Below, one piece after another: positions 1-5,922 of a DNA stretch of 5,928 bases. The notes under the pieces are model-generated. The model saw nothing but the letters and a program-made list of their open reading frames with translations, did no database searches and was not told where the DNA came from. Location: assembly GCA_018267355.1 (NCBI GenBank), contig JAFDYP010000229.1, forward strand, positions 1-5,928. The letters are read 5' to 3'. The DNA comes from Bacteroidota bacterium (GTDB lineage Bacteria > Bacteroidota > Bacteroidia > Chitinophagales > LD1). The position numbers and the translations under genes were made by a program. How positions within the stretch are numbered: position 1 is the stretch's first letter; every line of letters starts with the position of its first letter.

Positions 1-7
1 AAGACGT

Positions 8-38
8 AAAAAAGCCGCTCATAGTGTAGGAGCGGCTT
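8..38 (-). terminator. Intrinsic terminator of metK
   Basis: A perfect 9-bp stem is formed by positions 12-20 (aagccgctc) and 30-38 (gagcggctt) around a 9-base loop. Read on the minus strand, the stem is followed directly by a run of six T (positions 13-8, partly shared with the stem base). It begins 22 bases past the metK stop codon. There is no T-run on the plus-strand side, so it works for metK only, not as a bidirectional terminator. Confidence 0.9.
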
Positions 39-60
39 CCGAAAGTATTTCACAATATGG

Positions 61-1302
61 TTATTTCAGCTTGAAGGCAGCCTTGACCTTAGATACGTAG
101 TCGAGCTTCTCCCAGGTGAATAGCTCCACCTTGACCTTCTTCTTCTTGCCATCCGGCGCAGTGAAAGTCTTCTCAACTACCTCATTCTTGCGACCCATGT
201 GGCCATAGGCAGCAGTCTCAGAGTAGATAGGATTACGCAGCTTCAGACGCTGCTCTATGAAGTAAGGGCGCATGTCAAACACCTTCTCTACGATCTTGGC
301 TATCTGGCCGTCGTTCAGGTTCACCTTGGCTGTGCCATAGGTATTGACAAAGATGCCCATAGGCTGTGCCACACCGATAGCGTAGGATACCTGTACCAGT
401 ACCTCATCGCAGAGGCCGGCAGCTACCAGGTTCTTGGCTATGTGGCGGGTAGCATAGGCTGCAGAGCGGTCTACCTTAGAGGGATCCTTGCCTGAGAAGG
501 CACCACCACCGTGAGCGCCCTTGCCACCATAGGTATCTACGATGATCTTGCGTCCAGTGAGGCCTGTGTCACCGTGAGGACCACCGATTACGAAGTTGCC
601 GGTAGGGTTGATATGGTACTTGATCTTATTGTCAAAGAAGTGCGCGTACTTCTTGTACTTAGCCTTCACACGAGGGATCAGGATATTGATGATATCCTTC
701 TTGATCTTCTCCGCTTTGATATTGTCGTCATGCTGCGTAGACACCACTATCGCATCGATGCGTACCGGCTTGTTATTGTCATCATACTCCAGTGTCACCT
801 GAGACTTGGCATCAGGGCGCAGGTACTTGATCTCTTTATTCTCACGGCGTAGCGCTGCGAGCTCTATGAGGAGCTTGTGAGCGAGGTCGAGCGCGAGAGG
901 CATATAGTCATCAGTTTCATTGGTAGCATAGCCAAACATCATGCCCTGGTCACCGGCGCCCTGGTCTTCTTTCTTGGTGCGCTCTACGCCCTGATTGATA
1001 TCAGATGACTGCTCGTGGATAGCAGACAGCACGCCACAAGAGTGCGCTTCAAACATATATTCAGATTTGGTATAGCCGATCTTGGCTACTACATCACGGG
1101 CTATGGTCTGCACATCGAGGTAGGCTTTCGACTTCACCTCGCCTGCCAGTACTACCTGACCGGTGGTCACAAGTGTTTCACAGGCTACCTTAGACGATGG
1201 ATCCCATGCGAGAAAATTATCAATGAGCGCGTCAGAGATCTGATCTGCTACTTTATCCGGATGTCCTTCGGAGACTGACTCCGATGTGAAGAGATAACCC
1301 AT
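61..1302 (-). CDS. metK: S-adenosylmethionine synthetase (methionine adenosyltransferase)
   Basis: Makes S-adenosylmethionine from methionine and ATP, releasing phosphate and diphosphate; a cytosolic enzyme that supplies the methyl donor of the cell. The 413-residue product shows the family signatures in order: GHPDK at residues 13-17 (ATP and Mg contacts), the flexible-loop region [20 protein letters not shown] at 87-106, GAGDQG at 115-120, the DTGLTGRK segment at 245-252, and GGGAFSGKD at 265-273. It is longer than the roughly 384-residue E. coli enzyme. Part of the excess is an insertion rich in Lys and Val, about residues 371-395, between YGHMGR and the closing WEKLD motif, as I recall in Bacteroidota homologues. 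The ATG start puts the first motif, [13 protein letters not shown], at the expected distance, and the stop is TAA. No Shine-Dalgarno sequence precedes it; the leader is A-rich. It is transcribed alone, diverging from the hydrolase gene and ending at its own terminator. Ile codons are mostly ATC (21 of 28), as expected of a highly expressed gene. Confidence 0.98.
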   Translation of the reverse strand: MGYLFTSESVSEGHPDKVADQISDALIDNFLAWDPSSKVACETLVTTGQVVLAGEVKSKAYLDVQTIARDVVAKIGYTKSEYMFEAHSCGVLSAIHEQSSDINQGVERTKKEDQGAGDQGMMFGYATNETDDYMPLALDLAHKLLIELAALRRENKEIKYLRPDAKSQVTLEYDDNNKPVRIDAIVVSTQHDDNIKAEKIKKDIINILIPRVKAKYKKYAHFFDNKIKYHINPTGNFVIGGPHGDTGLTGRKIIVDTYGGKGAHGGGAFSGKDPSKVDRSAAYATRHIAKNLVAAGLCDEVLVQVSYAIGVAQPMGIFVNTYGTAKVNLNDGQIAKIVEKVFDMRPYFIEQRLKLRNPIYSETAAYGHMGRKNEVVEKTFTAPDGKKKKVKVELFTWEKLDYVSKVKAAFKLK

Positions 1303-1320
1303 TTTATACTTGATTTTTAA

Positions 1321-1349
1321 TTTGTAAGAAGGCCAAAGCTATAAATTTT
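1321..1349 (+). promoter_or_regulatory. Weak candidate promoter for the plus-strand operon
   Basis: TTTG at 1321-1324 is followed after 17 bases by TAAATTTT at 1342-1349, matching seven of eight positions of TAnnTTTG. It would face away from the metK promoter and overlap it, leaving a leader of about 120 bases before the hydrolase start. The AT-rich context makes a chance match quite possible. No better plus-strand candidate was found between 1350 and 1477. Confidence 0.22.
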
Positions 1350-1363
1350 ATTGTTACCACAAA
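1334..1363 (-). promoter_or_regulatory. Candidate Bacteroidota-type promoter of metK
   Basis: On the minus strand a TTTG (1363-1360) is followed after 18 bases by TAGCTTTG (1341-1334), an exact match to the Bacteroidota -7 consensus TAnnTTTG. The spacing is at the short end of the range known for the phylum. Transcription would begin near 1327, giving a leader of about 25 bases, too short for a SAM riboswitch. Confidence 0.6.
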
Positions 1364-1365
1364 TG

Positions 1366-1405
1366 AGGTTATCCATAGCTTATACACAGGGTAATATCAT
1401 AACCT
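1366..1405. repeat. 7-bp inverted repeat spanning the DnaA-like boxes
   Basis: AGGTTAT at 1366-1372 and ATAACCT at 1399-1405 are perfect inverted copies separated by 26 bases. The left arm overlaps the first DnaA-like box. The spacing is too wide for a strong hairpin, but could suit an operator bound by a dimeric regulator on either side of the box pair. The arms are visible in the sequence; the function is unknown. Confidence 0.35.
1369..1388 (+). promoter_or_regulatory. Two tandem DnaA-box-like sites
   Basis: TTATACACA at 1380-1388 matches the DnaA-box consensus TTATNCACA exactly. TTATCCATA at 1369-1377 differs from TTATCCACA at one position. Both point the same way and start 11 bp apart, about one helical turn, which places them on the same face of the DNA. 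They lie just upstream of the metK -33 element (1360-1363) and beside an AT-rich stretch (1341-1355). Binding by DnaA is inferred from sequence only. Confidence 0.45.
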
Positions 1406-1477
1406 GAGAGATTTTTTTGCGTCCAGGGTGTAACATTTCATCCGGTATTGTCTCCAAAGGGAAATAAAACCAATACC

Positions 1478-2335
1478 ATGTACGCAGATAATACCAAAAA
1501 ATACTTATTTCTCCTGATCCTGCTCGCCTTCGGAGCGCTTTGTGTGAATGTATTCGGTCAGGGCACAGAGCCCTTTCAGGTCAAAGTGACGGGGCATGGC
1601 AATAAGGCCATCATCTTTATACCCGGTTTTGCCTCTTCGGGTACCGTTTGGGATGACACGCGGCAGCTTTTTGAGAAAGACCATACCTGCTATACACTGA
1701 CCATGGCAGGCTTTGCAGGTGTACCCGCCAGAGGCGAGGTTACCTTTCACGCGTGGGAGAAGGCCATAGCAGAATATGTACGGCAGCATAAGATCAATAA
1801 GCCTGTCATCATAGGCCACAGTATGGGCGGAGCGCTGGCACTGGCCATAGCTGCGGACTATCCTGACCTGCCATCACAGGTGGTAGTGGTAGATGCCCTT
1901 CCGTTCCTGGCGGCTATGAGAGACCCATCTGCGAAGACCAAAGATAAGGTAGACTGTACCGCTTCTATCGCACAATTCAAGGCCATGTCGGACGCACAGT
2001 TCATGCAGATGCAGCAGGGGACTATGGCGATGCTCATGGCAGATACCACTCATCGCAGGGAGGCTATAGACTGGTCTGCAAAGTCAGACAGGGCTGTCTT
2101 TGCCGGTATGTTTTGTGATTTTTCTAATACGGATCTACGGTCAAAGCTAAGCGCCGTAAAGTGCCCCGCACTGATCCTCCTGGAGTCTTACTTTGCCAAC
2201 TTCAAACCAGCCATAGACGATCAATATAAGCTCCTGAAAACAGGCGACTACAGATATGCTACGAAAGGCTTACATTTCATCATGTATGATGACAAAGATT
2301 GGTACGAGGCGCAACTGAAAAGCTTTGTCAAATAG
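1478..2335 (+). CDS. Exported alpha/beta hydrolase
   Basis: A 285-residue alpha/beta-hydrolase-fold protein, probably periplasmic or secreted; its substrate is unknown. Residues 1-9 are polar with two Lys, 10-27 form a hydrophobic core, and cleavage after VFG would leave Gln28 as the first residue, a common pattern in Bacteroidota. The fold follows: strand and oxyanion region HGNKAIIFIPGFASSGTVW (40-58), nucleophile elbow GHSMGG (113-118, Ser115), the strand VVVVDALPF (135-143), a helical cap at about 145-220, and the likely catalytic His266 in LHFIMYDDKDW. No clear Asp follows the penultimate strand (CPALILLESYFANF, 229-242), so the acid of the triad is uncertain; Glu236 and Asp139 are candidates. 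I recall Bacteroidota homologues with the same HFIMxDDxxW ending. The ATG at 1478 is preferred over an upstream TTG at 1448, which would add ten polar residues before the signal peptide. The stop lies two bases before the sigma factor start, so the two genes are almost surely co-transcribed. Confidence 0.9.
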   Translation: MYADNTKKYLFLLILLAFGALCVNVFGQGTEPFQVKVTGHGNKAIIFIPGFASSGTVWDDTRQLFEKDHTCYTLTMAGFAGVPARGEVTFHAWEKAIAEYVRQHKINKPVIIGHSMGGALALAIAADYPDLPSQVVVVDALPFLAAMRDPSAKTKDKVDCTASIAQFKAMSDAQFMQMQQGTMAMLMADTTHRREAIDWSAKSDRAVFAGMFCDFSNTDLRSKLSAVKCPALILLESYFANFKPAIDDQYKLLKTGDYRYATKGLHFIMYDDKDWYEAQLKSFVK

Positions 2336-2337
2336 CA

Positions 2338-2814
2338 ATGCAGGACTTCAAAGAAATATACGAGCAGTACTGGAGCCGGGTCTACCGCCTCTGCATGGGC
2401 TATCTGAATGACACCGCTCATGCTCAGGACGTGGCACAAGAGACCTTTGTCACAGTGTGGGAGAAGCTGCCACAGTTTCGCGGAGAATCGGCCATAGGCA
2501 CGTGGATCTTCCGCATAGCATCAAACCAATGCCTCCGCCAGATAGCACGCGACAAAAGAATGCCTCGCTCCGCTATGCCCGGAGAGATAGCAGAGAAAAG
2601 TGAAGCTGCCCCGGAGGGCAAGATAGCCTACCTCTACAAGGCAATATCAGAGCTCAGTGAGACAGACAGGATAATTATCTCACTGGAGCTGGAGGGGCTG
2701 CCGCAGGCGGAGATAGCCTCCATAGTCGGTATCTCTGAGGGCAATGTACGGGTCAAGATCCACAGGATAAAAGATAAGCTAACCGAAAAATTTAAGCACT
2801 ATGATGGACACTGA
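2338..2814 (+). CDS. ECF-type RNA polymerase sigma factor (sigma-70 family)
   Basis: A 158-residue alternative sigma factor that would direct RNA polymerase to a small regulon. Region 2 covers about residues 1-73: FKEIYEQYWSRVYRLCMGYL, then AQDVAQETFVTVW (29-41, core-binding and -10 region 2.2) and GTWIFRIASNQCL (54-66, regions 2.3-2.4). A short variable linker at about 74-94 replaces region 3. Region 4 at about 95-150 carries a helix-turn-helix, LPQAEIASIVGISEGNVRVKIHRIKDKL (121-148). Two-domain architecture and length fit the ECF group. The ATG at 2338 is chosen because it sits two bases after the hydrolase stop and begins the domain directly; a TTG at 2299 would add 13 residues inside the hydrolase gene. 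The 3' end overlaps the next gene by 14 bases. Eleven of 16 Ile codons are ATA. The target promoters cannot be told from this window. Confidence 0.95.
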   Translation: MQDFKEIYEQYWSRVYRLCMGYLNDTAHAQDVAQETFVTVWEKLPQFRGESAIGTWIFRIASNQCLRQIARDKRMPRSAMPGEIAEKSEAAPEGKIAYLYKAISELSETDRIIISLELEGLPQAEIASIVGISEGNVRVKIHRIKDKLTEKFKHYDGH

Positions 2815-3397
2815 TGATGAACTGAAACAACTCTGGGACACCGGCGTAGCCGCGCCTATACCTGATATATCGGCACTGCTCAGGCGCGCCGGCACGGTGA
2901 AAAGAAAAGCCCGCAACAAAATGATCTGGGGCAATCTGCTTCTCGTGCTGACATCTATCATCATAGCCTGGGTATGGATACACTATCAGCCCCAGATGCT
3001 TACTACCAAGATCGGCATCGTACTGATCATACTTTCTATGGCGATCTATATCATCACATCTACCTCTATGTTGCAGTTCCTCTTTCGCGATGAGCCGGAT
3101 ACGGATACCGCCAGCTATCTGGCGCAGCTACTGCGCCTGCGGCAAAAACAGGAGTACCTCCAGAAGACGATCATGACGTTATATTATGTGCTGCTATCTG
3201 GCGGCATGGCGCTGTACATGATAGAGTATGCCACGATGCTGGGCCGCAGGTATGGACTGATCGCCTACCTCGTCACATTCGGATGGATCGCGCTGGCGTG
3301 GTTTTACATCCGGCCACGCACCGCACGCCGGCAGCTGGCACCGCTGAATGAAGTGATCAGACAACTGGAGCAGGTACAGCAGCAGCTAAAGGGTTGA
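2801..3397 (+). CDS. Four-helix membrane protein, putative anti-sigma factor
   Basis: A 198-residue inner-membrane protein of no family I can name with certainty. A soluble acidic N-terminus (MMDTDDELKQLWDTG) leads to a basic stretch KRKARNK at 34-40 and then four predicted membrane helices at about 42-60, 71-90, 124-142 and 151-170. A charged loop at 91-123 and a basic C-terminal tail (RPRTARRQ onward, ending in a Gln-rich helix) suggest both termini lie in the cytoplasm. It contains no cysteine, so it is not a zinc-binding (HxxxCxxC) anti-sigma. Its start overlaps the sigma gene end by 14 bases (11 if the second ATG at 2804 is used), which implies translational coupling and a fixed ratio to the sigma factor. 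DELK-LW N-termini occur, as I recall, in Bacteroidota proteins encoded after ECF sigma factors. The anti-sigma role is inferred from position and topology; a membrane sensor or unrelated function is possible. Confidence 0.85.
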   Translation: MMDTDDELKQLWDTGVAAPIPDISALLRRAGTVKRKARNKMIWGNLLLVLTSIIIAWVWIHYQPQMLTTKIGIVLIILSMAIYIITSTSMLQFLFRDEPDTDTASYLAQLLRLRQKQEYLQKTIMTLYYVLLSGGMALYMIEYATMLGRRYGLIAYLVTFGWIALAWFYIRPRTARRQLAPLNEVIRQLEQVQQQLKG

Positions 3398-3425
3398 TGC
3401 TGCGCTGTCAAGTGCCATTTGCCCC

Positions 3426-3442
3426 ATTTTTCGTATTTTTCG
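3426..3442 (+). repeat. Tandem ATTTTTCG repeat before the E1 gene
   Basis: ATTTTTCG occurs at 3426-3433 and again at 3435-3442, a 9-base period, in the 49-base gap before the E1 start at 3447. The second copy overlaps TATTTTTC (3434-3441), a seven-of-eight match to the Bacteroidota -7 element TAnnTTTG, but no TTTG lies at a fitting distance upstream (the nearest, 3418-3421, is only 12 bases away). A promoter here would give an almost leaderless message. Chance is a real alternative. Confidence 0.3.
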
Positions 3443-3446
3443 GCCT

Positions 3447-5894
3447 ATGAGTATTGAAGCAGGAAAAGCCTATGCGCCTGCTGCAGGTGCAGCGGCTGCC
3501 GAGGGGCATAAGATATCATTGGAGCAATTTAAAGAAGAGGTGCTGCGCGACTACAAGGTCGTGATGGCTAGCCGTGAGATGAGCCTCATGGGCCGCAAAG
3601 AGGTACTGACCGGCAAGGCTAAGTTTGGTATATTCGGCGACGGCAAGGAACTGGCACAGGTTGCCCTGGCCAAGACCTTTCGCCACGGCGACTGGCGCAG
3701 CGGCTACTACCGCGACCAGACCTGGATGATGGCCCTGGGCGAGCTGACAGTAGAGCAGTTCTTCTCCCAGCTATATGCCAATCCTGATCCTCAGGCGGAC
3801 CCATTCTCCTCGGGCCGGCAGATGAATGCGCACTTTGCTACACCTATGCAGGATGAGAGCGGCCAGTGGCTGGACCTCACCGCGAGGTACAACTCTACTG
3901 CCGATGCCTCTCCTACTGCCTCACAGATGCCGCGCTCACTGGGTATTGCCCTGGCATCTAAGCTCTATCGTCAGAATGAAGAACTGGGTGATCAGTCGTC
4001 AAACTTTACCAACCGTGGTGATGAGGTCTCCTACGTATCGATAGGTGATGCCTCTACGAGTGAGGGTATCTTCTGGGAGACGATCAATGCTGCCGGAGTA
4101 ATGCGTGTACCCCTGGCAGTGAGCGTATGGGACGATGGCTACGGTATCTCGGTGCCTAAGAAATATCAGACTACCAAGAGCTCTATATCAGAAGCGCTCA
4201 GCGGATTCAATGTAAATGAAGTAGGCGATGGCTATGACATCTATGTCTGCGAAGGCTGGGACTATCCTAAGCTGGTAGCGACCTACCGCAAAGGCATAGA
4301 GAATATGCGCAAGACACACAGGCCGGCTCTATTCCACATCACAGAGGTCACGCAGCCTCAGGGGCACTCTACCTCGGGCTCTCACGAGCGATACAAGAAT
4401 GCAGAGCGCCTGCAGTGGGAAAAAGACTATGATGGCATCAAGAAATTTCGCGAGTGGATTCTGTCTAATGAGATAGCAGATGAGCAAGAGCTGCAAGCGA
4501 TAGAGCAGGAAGCAAAGAAAGAAGCACAGGATGGCCGCAATGCTGCCTGGAGAAAATTTAACGAGCCGATCAAAGCTGAGATAGCCCAGCTCATAGAGCT
4601 GCTGAATGATGTAGCTACAGAGAGCGGCGAGGACAAAGTGTACGAAGCGATCTCCTCTATCGAAACAGCTATAGACCCGATACGAAAGGATATCATCAAG
4701 ACGGCGAAACTGGTGATCCGGCAGTTCCGCGGGCAGGAGTTCGGCGCTATGGACAGGCTGCGCAGATGGACAGATAGCTTTGTAGCAAAGTATCAACAGA
4801 CCTACAGTTCTCACCTGCACAGCGAGTCGCCTATGGCCGCGCTGAAGGTGCGTGAGGTGAAAGCAGAATACTCTGCCGATGGTAAAATGCTGAATGGATT
4901 TGAAATATTGAATATTGCTTTTGACAAGGTATTTGAGAGGTATCCAGAAGTATTAGCTTTTGGAGAGGATGTAGGCAAGATAGGTGATGTGAATCAGGGC
5001 TTCGCGGGCATACAAGATAAGTATGGCGAGCTGCGTATTTTCGATACAGGCATTCGCGAAGCGACCATCATGGGGCAGGGCATAGGCCTGGCTATGCGTG
5101 GTTTCCGTCCGATAGCAGAGATACAATATTTGGATTATCTGCTTTATGGCTTACAGCCACTCAGCGATGACCTGGCCTGCCTGCAGTATCGCACAAAGGG
5201 TAAGCAGAAAGCGCCACTGATAGTGCGTACGCGCGGCCACAGGCTGGAGGGTATCTGGCATACCGGTTCCCCTATGAGTATGATACTCGGCACGCTTCGC
5301 GGTATGCACGTCTGCGTGCCGCGCAACATGGTGCAGGCTGCCGGTATGTACAATACGTTGCTCCAAAGTGACGAGCCCGCTCTGGTAGTGGAGTGCCTGA
5401 ATGGCTACCGCCTCAAAGAACAACTACCCGATAATATAGATTCCTTCACCGTGGCGCTGGGTGTACCGGAGATCATAGAGTCAGGCACCGATGTCACGGT
5501 AGTGAGCTATGGCTCTACGCTGCGCATCGTGCAGGATTCTATGAAGCTACTGGCTGAGACCGGTATCTCTGTGGAACTGATAGATGTGCAGACACTCCTG
5601 CCTTTTGATATCAATGGCCTGATCGGAGAATCTGTGCGCCGTACCAATCGCGTGGTCTTCATAGACGAAGATGTACCTGGTGGTGCCTCGGCGTATATGT
5701 TCCAGCAGGTGTTTGAGCATCAGGATATCTACCGCTATCTGGATGCACCACCGCGTACCATCTCTGCCAAGGCGCACCGCTCTCCATATGGCAGCGACGG
5801 CGATTACTTCAGTAAGCCTAACGCCGAGGAAATTTTTGAAGTGATATACGGCATGATGAGCGAGGTAGATCCTGATGAGTGGCCGGCACTGTGA
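3447..5894 (+). CDS. Fused 2-oxoacid dehydrogenase E1 alpha/beta, branched-chain type
   Basis: An 815-residue single-chain E1 of a 2-oxoacid dehydrogenase complex: it would decarboxylate a 2-oxoacid with thiamine diphosphate and pass the acyl group to a lipoyl E2, which with E3 is not encoded here. The alpha half (about 25-375) shows SGRQMNAHF (122-130, like branched-chain E1 alpha), SPTASQMP (155-162), the cofactor motif beginning GDASTSEG (200-207) and ending WDDGYGIS (228-235), and the active-site loop QGHSTSGSHERY (305-316, His307). Asp229-Asp230 stand where Asn-Asn is usual; Asp230 aligns without gaps with the Mg-binding Asn of human PDH alpha. A helical linker (about 375-470) joins it to the beta half (about 480-815): FGEDVG (505-510, catalytic Glu507), DTGIREATIMGQGIGLAMRGFRPIAEIQ, WHTGSP (His605), LLPFD (717-721) and DEDVPGGASAY. 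Such fused chains are common in Bacteroidota, where some are mislabelled formylmethanofuran dehydrogenase. The true substrate (branched-chain 2-oxoacids or pyruvate) is not proven. The N-terminus is Ala-rich; no Shine-Dalgarno sequence precedes the ATG. Confidence 0.95.
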   Translation: MSIEAGKAYAPAAGAAAAEGHKISLEQFKEEVLRDYKVVMASREMSLMGRKEVLTGKAKFGIFGDGKELAQVALAKTFRHGDWRSGYYRDQTWMMALGELTVEQFFSQLYANPDPQADPFSSGRQMNAHFATPMQDESGQWLDLTARYNSTADASPTASQMPRSLGIALASKLYRQNEELGDQSSNFTNRGDEVSYVSIGDASTSEGIFWETINAAGVMRVPLAVSVWDDGYGISVPKKYQTTKSSISEALSGFNVNEVGDGYDIYVCEGWDYPKLVATYRKGIENMRKTHRPALFHITEVTQPQGHSTSGSHERYKNAERLQWEKDYDGIKKFREWILSNEIADEQELQAIEQEAKKEAQDGRNAAWRKFNEPIKAEIAQLIELLNDVATESGEDKVYEAISSIETAIDPIRKDIIKTAKLVIRQFRGQEFGAMDRLRRWTDSFVAKYQQTYSSHLHSESPMAALKVREVKAEYSADGKMLNGFEILNIAFDKVFERYPEVLAFGEDVGKIGDVNQGFAGIQDKYGELRIFDTGIREATIMGQGIGLAMRGFRPIAEIQYLDYLLYGLQPLSDDLACLQYRTKGKQKAPLIVRTRGHRLEGIWHTGSPMSMILGTLRGMHVCVPRNMVQAAGMYNTLLQSDEPALVVECLNGYRLKEQLPDNIDSFTVALGVPEIIESGTDVTVVSYGSTLRIVQDSMKLLAETGISVELIDVQTLLPFDINGLIGESVRRTNRVVFIDEDVPGGASAYMFQQVFEHQDIYRYLDAPPRTISAKAHRSPYGSDGDYFSKPNAEEIFEVIYGMMSEVDPDEWPAL

Positions 5895-5903
5895 TATTTT
5901 TTC

Positions 5904-5922
5904 TTTTCAAATAATTTGAAGA
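5904..5922. repeat. AT-rich palindrome after the E1 gene
   Basis: TTCAAA (5906-5911) and TTTGAA (5915-5920) form a perfect 6-bp inverted repeat around TAA, extendable by a T-G and a T-A pair. It starts 10 bases after the E1 stop. The stem has only one G-C pair in its core and no T-run follows it on either strand, so it is a poor intrinsic terminator; the window ends too soon to see what follows. Confidence 0.35.

Noticed and set aside
199..1278. Plus-strand open frames opposite metK
   Set aside because: They lie wholly inside a confident conserved gene, have no recognisable domains, and look like complementary-strand shadows.
1341..1405. Full chromosomal origin (oriC)
   Set aside because: Only two box-like sites are present, no replication gene is nearby, and no skew data are available; kept as a finding, not a feature.
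1448..1477. TTG start that would lengthen the hydrolase by ten residues
   Set aside because: The added residues are polar and would push the signal peptide inward; the ATG at 1478 gives a standard signal peptide.
1303..1477. SAM riboswitch upstream of metK
   Set aside because: No SAM-I or SAM-II-like stems or conserved core are recognisable and the predicted leader is only about 25 bases.
2299..2337. TTG start that would lengthen the sigma factor by 13 residues
   Set aside because: It lies within the hydrolase coding region, adds nothing recognisable to region 2, and the ATG at 2338 is ideally placed after the preceding stop.
3382..3403. Hairpin GCAGC/GCTGC at the end of the membrane-protein gene as a terminator
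   Set aside because: Five base pairs with a 12-base loop, and the nearest T-run is more than 20 bases away.
4329..4820. Minus-strand 163-codon frame opposite the E1 linker
   Set aside because: Cys- and Leu-rich low-complexity product typical of an antisense shadow of a Glu/Lys-rich helical region; no motif seen.
3447..5894. Tungsten formylmethanofuran dehydrogenase
   Set aside because: This label circulates for fused E1 chains, but the protein has clear thiamine diphosphate E1 alpha and beta motifs and nothing of a molybdopterin or tungsten enzyme.
5904..5922. Intrinsic terminator of the E1 gene
   Set aside because: The stem is AT-rich and short, with no T-run after it on either strand.
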